64,000 bases of DNA from Cinnamomum chago (lineage: Eukaryota > Streptophyta > Magnoliopsida > Laurales > Lauraceae), in the NCBI GenBank assembly GCA_038049695.1, contig CP142455.1, forward strand, positions 30,479,501-30,543,500, in the 5' to 3' direction. Below, in pieces: positions 43,694 through 55,368 of the stretch (its first letter is position 1; the number at the start of each line of letters is the position of its first letter). The position numbers and the translations under genes were made by a program. The notes below the pieces were generated by a model that saw nothing but the letters and a program-made list of their open reading frames with translations, ran no database searches and had not been told where the DNA came from.

Positions 43694-45895
43694 TGTTAGG
43701 AATTTTCTAGATTGCAATTTGATGGATGCATATCATTCTAGCATCATTTGATTTACACACTTGCATTGGTTTTAAAGTAAACTTGAAATCTTGATTTATT
43801 CATGCATTGTTTTTAAGATCTTGTTTTATGCATGATTTGTTTTTAAATCTTGGATGCATTTGTTTTAGAAAAGAGTTTTCAAGAAATCAAGCAAGCCTTT
43901 GTTTTAAAAGTTTTGAAACTTTTTAGGCTTTTTATGTCATGTTTTAAAAACCTTTAAAATCTTTAAAACATGTTTTCCAAGCTTGATTTAGTGGCCAAAA
44001 GGTCCCCCAAAGAAATAACTTTGAAAAGTGCAAAAGTTGGAAATTTTGCAAAAAGGGGGTTGTCCCGGCAGTGTCGTCGGTCGACCGAGAGGCAGGTCTC
44101 GGTCGACCGAGACAACTGCAGGCAATTTTTGCCTGGGAGCACCAACGGTCAGAAATATGACCGTTGTGTGTTCTCGGTCGACCGAGGCCTGTTTCTCGGT
44201 CGACCGAGAACTAGCCGTTGGCCACTTTTCCCTATAAATATGAGTTCTTTCCCTTGCCAAAAGTTGGGAATTTTTAACCCCTCCTTGAGAGGTTTTGAGG
44301 CATATCAAAAGGGAAAAGAACCAAGGGATGAAGGGGAAGATTAGGAAAGCTAAAGCTTGGATTAATGAAGTTAAACCACCAAGTAGGCTCTTCCTTTCTT
44401 AATCATATGTTTGCATGCTCTTGTTTTATTTTTGGTAAATCATTTCTAGCATGTTAAACTATGTTTGTGTTGTGTCCTTAACATATTTTATGTTTTGAGT
44501 TGATTTATTGTTTTGGATACAACATCACATGATTCAATCCAAGTAGTACTTAACTTTGGTAAATCTAAGTAGATCATGTTAATGAAAGAACTTTGGTAAA
44601 TCATATGTAACATGATCCATATACTTGGTTGAATCTTTGATTGTTGTTTTCCATCATAAGAACATCTCTCTCAAAACTAACTTATGTTTTGGATTCAACT
44701 TCTTTACAAATCATATGTTTTCATGTTTTGTTTTATCATTGGTAAATCTTTGTAACATGTTAACCTATGATGTGTTGTATCCTTAGCATGTGTTATATTT
44801 TGAATAGATCTATTGTTTTGGATACATCACCATTGATTCATCAAAGTAGTACTTAACTTTGGAAAATCTAAGTAGATCATGTTAATGAAATATGTAACAT
44901 GATTCATATACTTTGTTGAATCTTTGGGTGTTGTTTTTCCATCATAAGAAAATCTCTCTCAAATGTATCTTATGTTTTGGATTCAACATCATTACAAATC
45001 ATATGTGTATTATTGTTTTAATGCTTCACAACTTGCCTTACTTTGATTGGTAAATCATTTTCAAGTTGTCCTTATAATTACATATGATTTGTCCCCTCAA
45101 TTTCAATCAAATCTATTTTTATGTTTTGAGCTTCATTGATGATTTGATTGACATCCCTATGCATCACATGTTTAGAGCTAATCCATTTCATACAACTTGT
45201 GTAACTTTGATATCATTAACAAGTTGTTACTTTTAACATGTGATTGCATCATATCCTCAATCATAAATGTGTTATGAGCTAAAACTTTCAAAAGCCTTAG
45301 GCTTACATTTATGAGCTTTCATTTTCAAAATGATTGAGGACCACACACACACACTTCATTTGTTTTCATCTTTGCATTCATAGTGTGAGTGTGTATTTGT
45401 ATTTCACTTCCATATCCGCCTATTTAAGAGGCATTGTAATGAGCTAAATAGAATCTCCATCAAGTGTATGATAGACACTAATTAGAGAGATAACCAACCT
45501 TGTGGTTGAAGAGGTTATTGCTTAGCCTATAAAAGCATAATGTATAGGTTGATGTTAAGCCTTGAAAAACATCATTGTAAGGTTATTGCTTAGCCTTGGA
45601 AAGCATATTGTAAAGGTTATTGCTTAGCCTATTGAAAAGCATAAATAGTGGAAATCCGGTGGGGTGTTGGATCACAAGCCGGTAGTGGATGTAGGCATTG
45701 AGGCCGAACCACTATAAATACTTGTGTGATGGTGCTTGCTTTGTGGTGATTGTTTTTATTAGCTTCCGCATATTGTTTGATAATCATCACTTATGACTAG
45801 TTTGTTTTAAAGAAGTTAAAATTGTTAAAATTGGTCATAAAAGAAGCTCACCCTATTCACCCCCCCTCTAGGGTTCGGATCCCCATGGACTTACA
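43694..45895 (+). repeat. 3' LTR of the young element (2202 bp)
   Basis: It matches the 5' LTR without visible substitution and lacks the MITE. The palindrome array lies at about 44077-44207 and the TATA box at about 44233-44240. It is followed by the target duplication GTGCC (45896-45900). Confidence 0.95.
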
Positions 45896-46734
45896 GTGCC
45901 TTGATTGATTAGTAGATTTTAGATCTAATTGTGCTAATCCATCTCATTTCTCATGCTCTATCTCTACACTTGATGCTTGGATAATCTCAATTGATGCTTT
46001 GTAGTTGGATTAAGTTCTCTCACATAGTATGCTCTAGAGCTCTTATCTTTGATATTTTGTAACTTGATTTTGATGATTTATTGTTAGGGTAGCTAGATCA
46101 TGATCTAGGATCTTGGCCTTGACTTTCTTTACTTTGATCTTTATTGCTATATCATCCAACCCAATTAGGCAAGAGATTGCTAATTGCATTATAGATTTGG
46201 GAGTTGAATTAGAACATGCATTGTTTGAATTAATTACATGCTTAGTGGATTTTGGATTGCCTAATCTCTTATTTTTATTGTTGTTAATTTAAATCTTGGT
46301 TTGATTTGTTATTTTCACTTCTAGAGTGTTAGATCTACACTTCATAGAATTTGTTTTAAACTCCTACACATTTCACACCACATCTTCACTTTAAATCTTC
46401 CATTTCCACCATCATTCATCCTTTAGTCTTGTTTGTTAGATCTTATTAATTTTATATTTTAAATTGTTAGTTAGAGTAGTTTAGTTGCTATTTTAGTTTT
46501 GTTTCACATTTCAATTAGTTTAATTTCATTTTTCACACATAGTCTAGTAGTTTCAATTGTTCACTTCAATTGTTTTTATTAGCTATATCTTAGTTCAATT
46601 CTACTTTAATTGGATTTATTGCTTGTTCCATCCTCTTCTCATGGGATCGATAATCCGGACTCTTTAGTCCCTTACTACTTGACGACACCGTAATCTTGCG
46701 GTTAAGCGTGCACATATAAGTGCCGATCATTTCT

Positions 46735-46968
46735 TCCCTCTACATCATCATGCAATTTTTAGAGATATTCTTGAAATTTTACAAGGAAGGTGTGTGCATC
46801 AAGAAACCTAATAAGGCAATGAGATCTCTCAAATTTAAAAGTCTTTCCAAAGAAAGAGGCTAGCTTGGAGCCTAAGCAAGAATCTCTACACATAAGGAAA
46901 CAAGAGCCCTAAAAATGAGAGATTCTTTACTAAAATAAGATTTACAAAAAGCATGAAAAGGAGTCGGT

Positions 46969-46999
<31 letters not shown>

Positions 47000-48900
47000 C
47001 TGGACGGTTAACAAGACTTTTGGTAGCAACTTTGGAGGCTCTCTCTCCATTTCATTCCACTCCACTCCTTTCTCTCTCTAAGTCCCTTTCTTCTAATTCT
47101 TTTAGACATAGGTTGAGAGACCATGTTGATACAATTATGAAGAAGATTGAAGAATATTAATTTCTTGTACTCAAAGATCAAGGAATAAAGATACTATTTG
47201 AATTGATTATGCGTGTTCTTTATGTAAGTGGTTTGGTTTTCTATTTCTAGTTCTTTTATGTGTTTTGTTTGGAGACAACATTTCACTTGATTAGGTCTAG
47301 GTTTTTGAAAATAAAAAAAATTGAACTAAAAGTCGAGAGACATCAGGTAATCACTTGCATTTTTTTTGTCTTCCTCTGAGACGAGGACTTCATTATCGCA
47401 TTTTCAATTCTTGTATGATCGTCTAGTTTTTAGATCTTTGATACATCTTTTCCGCTTTTTATTTTTTCCACCCCTTTTGTTTTTATTTTAAGTTAATATA
47501 CTGATAATATTTTTTTATTTGCAAATTCTTGATTTAGAAACCTCAATTTGCATCTTTCCATGTTTAGTAGAAACTTTCTATTTTTATTACTTGCATAATC
47601 TATGGTTGGAAAGTGTTTTTGTACATGCATCATATTTAGAAATTGCATTAGAATAGGCTTTTGTTGCTGAAATTACAACTTTTGATGATTGATTTGAAAG
47701 ATCAAATTCGGACCTTATACATGAATAGTGAAGAAGACAGCATTGTTACAGTAGTTTCATGCTATTTTTCTCTTAAAAGTGCGCTAGTTGAAAATCTGGT
47801 AAACGTGAATGTTTTGTTTTGAAAAATAGCAGATTTAAAGTACAGTAATAGGCATAAACAGAATTTCAGCCAAAAATAACCTCAACATTGTTACAGCAGT
47901 TTCAGGCTGTTACATCAATTAGTGACGCAAGTCATAATCTTTTGTTTTAGGGAAAATACAAGGAAATCTAATAATACATATGACTTCTATAAACTGTCTT
48001 AACATTATTAACATGTAGATGAGCTTCTTTCTGACTCGAAGTGCCCATATTGAAATGTGTTAACCACTTGTAGTTTCAGCCCTTGAGAAGATGAAGCACC
48101 TCTGATAAGCAAAGAAGACACTCTGTCATGGCTACGAACCCAATTAGTTGATAAATCGGATCCGGGGTGTGAAAATTAAGGATGATAAAAAAAAATTCAC
48201 CCTTATTTCCTGAAGATCGAAGTCCGCTGTGAGGATTGTGTGGTTGAACCTCATTAATCAAATAACCTGCAGAACTTAACCTGTAATCGCATTCATTAAT
48301 CCCGTATGGATATTAAAGCAAGTATGCATTTCGTCCCATTTTATATTTAAGTTTCGAAGACAAAGACATAAAGTTCATATATACATCATGACCAACCCAA
48401 AAACCGAGGTCCTGTAACAAAAGATATACAAAGTAGAATAAGACAAGTCCAAAATATCCAAAAGATGAAATCTACGAGTCTATATAACAGGTGTCCCCAT
48501 GTCACGCTCACAGATGCTGAGAATGATGACGCTAAACTACGTCATCGGCACACCACTCACGTAACTCGTCCTCCTCCCACGACTGAGAATCCTTTGGGAT
48601 CTGCTCGATGACCGGGTCAACTTAGATGGTGTCGTCTGTACACAAAGGAATATAGGATCAACAATATGTTGCAAGAAGATAAGCAATATATAATATTCAT
48701 AATATGTTTCAAAAGAGAATATAGACAATTATATGATTATAAGATAACAAGGCCAGAAGCTAGGCATATAGCAAGAGTAAATATAAGAATCAAGTAGCAA
48801 TATAAGTCCTAGCAAGTTCTAACAAGAATAACCATCCATGTGATATGCAATGCACAAGCAATAGGAGACTCCGAGGATGTCCTAGCCATCTCCCTAGGGT
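46735..48900. other. Non-coding stretch with a 27-G run and a possible LTR fragment
   Basis: No gene is recognised. A G run spans 46969-46995. A CT-rich part (47035-47105) looks like a 5' UTR but leads into no reading frame. CGGATCCGGGGTGTGAAAAT near 48158 resembles a chromoviral LTR end. The text around 48500-48640 on the minus strand resembles the coding-like tail seen inside Del/Tekay-type LTRs. Neither could be bounded. Confidence 0.3.
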
Positions 48901-51900
48901 ATCAAGCCGTGTTTGGATGTATGGTGAATTGAAGTAAAGTTAGGTGAAGCATCAAATCAAGAGATGATAAAATATAAGGAGTTATGATTGTATTTTGTTG
49001 TTAGTTGTTTGGAATGAAATATTTTAGACTTTTTGTATAGAAAAGTGAAGCTTTTTTGTCTTTTAGTAGAGAAAGGAGGTTACTTTTTTTACTTTTTTTG
49101 AAAAAGATGTAGATAATTTTGAAATTGTGTACTTTTAATATGACCTCTTGCCTTTTCTTGTCCAGATAATAGAGGATTTACCTCACCTCACCTCACCTCA
49201 CAAGGAGCACTATTGAAATCCCTTTTTTTTTTTACTAGAATCTAATTTTTTTTTATCAATGATAATGACAAGAGAGATACAAAAACAAATAATAATAATA
49301 CTGAGAAAAATGCAGAAATAAAATATGAGAAAATGCATATAAGAATATCATGAATCCTTTAAGTAGTCCCACACCATCATTCTATGCAATTGATAAAATA
49401 AATGTCCCAAAAATCGTTCAAATCATAAACAAATAAATGTTTCTGATTCAGATAATTTGTCTATCAAAGAGCACAATTTTTCACAATTTATTTAAGGCAA
49501 AAATATCCTTCACCTAATGAAATTATGAACTTAACTAAATATCACATATTTATCAAAGATCGATTATTAAAGAATTTCAATCTAAGAATAATCTATTAAG
49601 AAAACATACATGATTAAAGCATTGTTCAAATAAAAAAAAATTTGAATAACATAGGTTGTCAATGACAAAAGGCAGTTTTATTATTATAATAAATACGCAC
49701 GAGAGAAAAATATCACATAAATTAACGATGAGAAACTCTTAACTTCATCTGACACTCTGATCCAGGGATCTACTCCTCCATTGCAAAAGATGTGATTTTC
49801 ATTGAGAACTTCAAGGCAATTACAATTTTCTCTCACACACTTTGCTTCTAACCTAATTCTGGAACAGGGCTCCAAAATACCCACAGATTTTTCTTTTTTT
49901 TATTTTTATAGAGAGAAGATAGAGAGAGGAGAGAGAAACTTCTTAATGAAAGAGGGATGATGCATTGGACGTCCAAGGTCTTGTTAAAATAGGGTATGGG
50001 CTCCTTATTCTCTCTATCTAGATCCTCTTTTTTAGCATAAGAATCTCCCTTCTTTGGTAAGTCTTCTCCTTACTTTCCAAGCTTGCAAGATTTGGCAAAT
50101 AATGGTAGAGATTTTTGGAGAGAATCTTCCAAAGCTATTTTTGTAAACACTTTGCTTGCTCACACCTTCTAAATTTTACTTTAAGTAAATCTTCATGAAA
50201 TTGACCCACTAAAGATAAAAAATTTGTGCACATTCATGGATCTTCAAAATTGGAAATATGGGACCCACTCAACTGATCATGGCCGAGAGCTATATAGTAA
50301 ATAGAAAGAGTGCTGGAATGGATTTGGAGATCGGATGGATTTCGCTTTGCTATGAAACATTGATTTGATAACCTTCCCACTTGAGATATCCTTGGCCATC
50401 ACATGCCATATTCTGATTTTTAATGCCCATTGGATGAAGCTTCCTTATCATGAAAGTGTGGCAGTGGGGACACAAATATATCATGGCCGTGACATGTCTC
50501 CTATTGGGTTAAAACACTTCACAACCATCTTGGAAATAATTGCTTTCTTTTCTTGAAGTGGAAAGGTGAGGTCTTTCAAAATCTTCTAGAAATAATGTGA
50601 GAATGGGACCCTCCTGGACATCCCAGTGGTTCTGCGGGTCCTACCATTCCCTCCACATGCTAATTAAACTCATCAAATGCTGAAGAGCACACTTAAAGCG
50701 AGACCTGTCCGGACAGAGATTTACTCCAGTTGGACTCTTCAAATAAAACACCAAAACGAATGCCGAAAATGTATAAAAATGTGAAAAATCCAAACTCTAG
50801 GTAAAAATGCACAAAATGGTGAAAATGAATGAAAATTGGTGCAGTTTACCTAATTAAATTCCTAGAAATATGCAAATTCATGGATTCAACATGGATTCCA
50901 TAGGTCACTCTTTTTAGGTTTTTAGATTGAAATTTTTTTTCAATAGGAAAGTAGCATTTTGTTCATTGTTTGCTGGAAAAATAAATTCCCTAATGCCCAT
51001 GTAATTTGGATGCGGAGAAAACTGTCTAATGTTACAGATTTGAGCTGTGGAGATTTTTCTTTAACTCCATTTTCTCCATCTGTTGGGAGGAGGCAAAATG
51101 GCAGTAAAAACTGTTTTGCAGTGCAAATTATAGTTGAGGACAATTATCCTCCCTCACTAAATCTGTGAGGAGAAAAATGGATCCACAAATGCGAGGTTTA
51201 GGGATTTAAGAAAGACCAAAATGCTCTAGATTGCTACAGAATTACACACCAAAATAACTATTTCTAATAAGAGGAGAAGGTTAGTTACAGTCAATCACCA
51301 CAGTATATTAAAATCTAAAGAAGCAACGAGTCCCAACATTTAGAAAAACATGAGAAACCCTCAGCCCCAATATAATGGACTTAGATTTATACATCTAAAC
51401 AAACACTCTAAGCTTATTTTATAAAAAAGGGACCGGGTTCGAAATTGAAAAGAATCCAAATGTTAATTAATCACATTGAATATTATGGCATTTAAAGTTA
51501 TTGGATTGCTCAGTTAGTATGGTTTGTGTGTTGAGGTTGTCTTTTGAATGCTTATTTTGTAGTAGAATCTTTTTTTTTTTTTTTTTTTGGGTTTGCAGTT
51601 GGATGTGCGGCTGAGAAATGCAATTTAAGAGCAGAATCATGTGGTGCTGATTTGTGATACTTCGGTTGCTGTCTCAAGTACTAGCAGTTTGATTTGGGTT
51701 GGCGCCTGCTTATTTGGGCTCAAATTGAGTGCTCTCTGAGTGAGTCCTACATTATTTAAGGCCATCAAATTGGTGTAATTGATAACAAGGTTAGGATATA
51801 TTTTAAATGAGTAAGGCCATGTACTCTGTTTTCACATTCTTTGGTTGTTAGGGTTTTTTTTTCTTTTTTTCTAGGGTTTGAAGAAGATTTTGAACAGTTG

Positions 51901-52118
51901 GCTACTAAGTTGCAGGTTTGATCTTGACTAACAGCTACTTATTAAGAGAAAAGAAAGATAGACTAAGGAGAAATTAAAAACAAAAGGTTGTTGTTGATTC
52001 TATAAATAAGAGTTCTCACTTTATCGTGTGAAACATTGGTTCACTACATGTCAAGACCCGACTTAGTTTATCTTAGCTATCCCATTCCTATAGCCACCTC
52101 AGTGGATTTGATATCATT
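48901..52118. other. Non-coding stretch with possible degraded transposon ends
   Basis: GTGTTTGGATGTATGGTG near 48909 and its rough inverse near 51385-51410 (ATACATCTAAACAAACACTC) could be ends of a DNA element or of two unrelated MITEs. TACCTCACCTCACCTCACCTCAC near 49180 is a short microsatellite. A 17-T-class run lies near 51570. No gene, RNA gene or complete LTR was recognised in these 3.2 kb. Confidence 0.3.
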
Positions 52119-52123
52119 ATCAC

Positions 52124-52947
52124 TGTGTGGGGCAATTCTTGATACGCAAGTTATGCTATAAGCCCAACAATAATGCCAGCTCTTGTACTTCATCTCGGCC
52201 ATGCGCGTTTCGGCTTGAACGCTGATGCGCTTGCCGAGACCAGCACTGGTCGCCATGACCTCGGTCCCGCACCTCGTCCGGAGTTACGCATCTCGGCTGC
52301 TGCTGGATGACAGATTGCTTGCCGAGACGAGCACTTACAGCCATGTCCCACCTTAGGACACGTGGCAGGATACGAGCACGCCCTGATGGGACAGATGCAC
52401 CATCTCAGCCGTCCAGAATCCTTATCAAATCCCTGATAGAGCCACACCCAGCGGCTGCAGTCGTATCAGGACATGGCCCAAGAAAGGATCCGATGGGACC
52501 TTTGCCGCCAACAGGTCAAGGCAAGATCAAGCCCAATGTGACTAGCGTTCAATGCAATATGGGCTGATCAGACCATTATTTAATGAATTGTGGGCTATGA
52601 TGGATCCTCATTAATTACTCTATGGGCTAATGAGACCCTAGCAGTCAAATCATTAGGCCCACTATCATGTATCTAGGACTTCTCTCTTATAAAGGGAATA
52701 CCACTCAAAAACCAGGTACGCACACATGCATGCATTCTCCTAGCCGTTACTCTGCTTCTCTTCTTCTCCAACCTTAGTCCTAGCACTAACAAAGGCATCG
52801 GAGAGCCCTGCGCTGCCCACAGCCAGGGTCCTCTGACTGTTTTCTCTCCCCTTTCAGGTCCCTGAAGCGGCTAGCTCTCCACAGTCGATTGGATAAGTCC
52901 TTTAAGGCTCCCCCTAACTTTTGTGAGTTATATTTTCTGTACTTACA
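52124..52947 (+). repeat. 5' LTR of the gypsy element (824 bp)
   Basis: TGTGTGGGGCAATTCTTG...TTCTGTACTTACA, with TATAAAG near 52688. The start is fixed by the target duplication ATCAC and the end by the primer-binding site two bases later. Confidence 0.93.
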
Positions 52948-52949
52948 AT

Positions 52950-52965
52950 TGGCGCCGTCTGTGGG
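52950..52965 (+). other. Primer-binding site (probably Asp tRNA)
   Basis: TGGCGCCGTCTGTGGG follows the LTR. The first nine to ten bases are complementary to the 3' end of plant Asp tRNA, a usual primer in the Athila/Tat group. The remaining bases do not extend the match. Confidence 0.7.
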
Positions 52966-52997
52966 AAAAATTAAGTTGTAAAGTCTTCCCTGACATC

Positions 52998-54860
52998 ATG
53001 ACTAAGAGAGCTACGAAAGGCGGAGAAACATCCAAAACATGACGTGCAAGACCGTCCTCTATCATCCTTCCTGCCAAGAAGAGGTCTGGGACGAAAACTG
53101 TTGCAGACGACTTCGACGAACGTCATTTCGTCTCAGTCGATGTCCAGGAGCACCATCTTCACTCGAAGTCACTCTCAAGAGGAGTAACGGCGTCTCTCCG
53201 GCGAGGAGACTCTCGACAGCATCTTAGAGAGGATCCTCTGTCGGATAGAGCTCGACGGAGTGAATCCCCAGTAGTAGTCAGGTCGGTTCTGTCAGATCAT
53301 TATGAGGATGACGATGATGAAGATTATAATGCTGATGAGGATTTTGATTCTACCCTCGAGGAGATTCGAGCACAGAATGTCACTATCCGGGAGAAAGACG
53401 TTTTGATCCATCAACTCCAACAGCAGCTGAAGGAGAGAGCAACGGGGTCAACTAGACAGCACTCACGGTGACGTGACGAGGAGAAGGTTTCTCACAATAG
53501 GCAGACCGCTCCTCCCGAGAGAGTCCTGAGGACTCACTTGAACCAGAAGAGGCGTGATCGAGCTCGTGATGAAGGCTCAAGCACCAGTCGCAGCCATTCG
53601 AGGAGAGTGTCAGAAACCATACTAGAGGCCAGATACGACGACCAAGAATGGCTCGACGAGCGCATCAGGCAGACAGTCCAGCACAACCTGGAGGTGGCCG
53701 GTCTCACCCGAGACCACCGAGATGTCTGCGAGTCTATTGATCTCGGCGCGTCCCCTTTTACGCGCGACATCAGAGAATATCCCCTTCCAAGGAAGTTCAC
53801 TGTCCCAAGGTTTGTCACTTACGACAAGACCTCGGACCCGGCTGCACACCTTCGATACTTCTCTCAGAGGATGTCTGTTTGGGGGGACGAAGGTCATCTG
53901 AACTGTAGAGTTTTTTCCTCCAGCTTGGGAGACCTCCCCCTAAAGTGGTTCTGTGCACTCCCAGAGAGATCCATCTCGAGTTGGCAACGGCTCCAGCACC
54001 CCTTCATGAAGAAATTTCAGGCCTACAGAGTCATGCCAAAGACAGATGCAGATATAATGGCCTTGAAGATGAAGCGAGAGGAGAATATCACCCAGTACGC
54101 CAAGCAATTCTGGACGGTGTATAGCCAGATTGAGAACTCTAAAGACGAAGTAACGATCTTTGCCTTCTAGAATGCCCTGCTGCCGGACAATGATCTTCGC
54201 AAAGATCTGGCCAGAAACCCTGTCGCGTCTATAACGACACTAATGGCCAAAGTAAACCTGTTCATTGCTCAGGAAGAGGACCAGATCCTAGCTCGGGAGA
54301 GCTTTGGCGTTGGGCAAAAGGACCAAGATGGCAAACCGTCAATAAAGGATAAGGGGTCGTCTTGGAGAGAGGAATCGGACAGGCGCTAGGCGCCCGCCAG
54401 CTCGGCGAAGTCCCCAACATCCACCTCAAGAGGCAACAAGAAGCCCAGGCTGTCCTTCGACCCTTACAAAGCAATCAATACAATCTTCAAAGAGCCCATC
54501 CATAAGATCATGAACAAGATCAAGTCGAAGTCATTCTTCAGCTGGCCGCAGCCTATGAGAGGAGACCCGTCTGCCCGAGATCAGAGCAGATTCTGTGCTT
54601 ACCATAAACAGAGCGGCCACAAGACAGAAGAATGCAGAATACTAAGGTCGCACCTAGAGAAGCTCGTCCAAGGTGGACATTGGAAGGACTATATCAAGGC
54701 GGGTGGCAGGGATGACAGCCGAGCTCCGCGCCAGGAAGAGAGAGGCCAAGACAGTGATGAGTCTGAGAAGCTCATAAATGTCATCCATCTAGCTCCTCCT
54801 CCCAAGGGAGTAACCGAGCTCGTGCCGAGTCCAGGCAGGCCTCCCATGGTAAACAGGTGA
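52998..54860 (+). pseudogene. gag of the gypsy element, broken by nonsense codons
   Basis: From ATG 52998 a single frame runs to 54860, interrupted only by stops at 53040, about 53470, 54168 and about 54388. The middle (53800-54170) is the retrotransposon gag domain, with LPLKWFCALPERSISSW and the helical region after it. Near 54595 comes a zinc-knuckle variant CAYHKQSGHKTEEC, with Cys-His-His-Cys spacing like that of Tat-group gag. Gag would form the virus-like particle around the element RNA. The stops look like single transitions from CGA, CAG or TGG, so decay is by point mutation. Confidence 0.85.
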
Positions 54861-54862
54861 TG

Positions 54863-55368
54863 GTGGCCGAACTCAAATCGGCTCCCAAAAGGGCTCGGAG
54901 AGAGCGGCCCAAGATCTAGTTCTCAGATGAAGATTTAGAAGGGGTCCAGCTCCCCTACAATGACCCACTCATTGTCACCCTGAAGTTGAAGAACTGCAAG
55001 GTACAGAGGATCCTCGTCAACCCCGGCGGTTCATCCGAGGTCCTCTATTTCGATTGCTTCAAGAGGATGGGACTATCAGAAAAAGACCTGCAAGAGGCCC
55101 GAACTCCCCTGATAGGTTTCAACGCTAAGCCGGTGTACCCTAAAGGGAAGGTGACCCTCAGAGTCTAAGTTGGCGGAGCATCCGTGATGGCAGACTTCCT
55201 GGTGGTTGATGCGCCATCCCCTACAACGCCATAATGGGCAGGACATGGCTCCATAGCATGGAAGCGGTACCGTCTACTCACCACCAGAAGCTGAAGTTCC
55301 CGTTGGAAGATAGAAATGGCAGGGTGGAGATAGTCACAGTCAGCGGAGACCGGCAGATGGCCAAGTAG
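54863..55368 (+). pseudogene. Protease region of gypsy pol, active site lost
   Basis: The retropepsin-like core reads LVNPGGSSEVLYFDCF near 55015. The family has Asp where this copy has Asn (codon AAC), so the catalytic residue is missing. Stops at 54917 and 55168 and a 1-nt loss near 55215 (around the VVDAPS segment) break the frame further. In an active element it would cut the Gag-Pol precursor. Confidence 0.8.

Larger units (their letters stand above)
38185..45895 (+). mobile_element. Young non-coding LTR retrotransposon (LARD-like), complete
   Basis: The element is complete: 5' LTR 38185-40594, primer-binding site 40597-40608, a 3.1-kb internal region without gag or pol, polypurine tract 43681-43693, 3' LTR 43694-45895, and an exact 5-bp duplication GTGCC at 38180-38184 and 45896-45900. 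The LTRs have the same length once a 205-bp MITE and its 3-bp duplication are removed from the 5' copy (2202 bp each), and I found no other difference between them. It is therefore very recent. With long LTRs and a non-coding interior it fits the LARD class and must use proteins of another element. It interrupts the solo LTR 37315-46729. Confidence 0.93.
37315..46729. mobile_element. Solo LTR (1.7 kb) interrupted by a 7.7-kb retrotransposon
   Basis: The sequence TGATGAGTGTTAAATC...AAGTGCCGATCA is flanked by an exact 5-bp duplication, TTTCT at 37310-37314 and 46730-46734. When the inserted element and one copy of its duplication (7716 bp) are removed, 1699 bp remain. No primer-binding site follows the right end, so it is a solo LTR. 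The right end with GACGACACCGTAATCTTGCGG and GATCA resembles Athila-type gypsy LTRs; that assignment is inference. Confidence 0.8.

Noticed and set aside
46969..46995. 27-G run as a G-quadruplex regulatory site
   Set aside because: A pure homopolymer of uncertain assembled length with no gene next to it; no functional claim can be supported.
52156..52567. Open stretches in the gypsy LTR, repeated at 61744-62038
   Set aside because: They are part of the LTR copies, occur in several frames, and lack any protein family signal.
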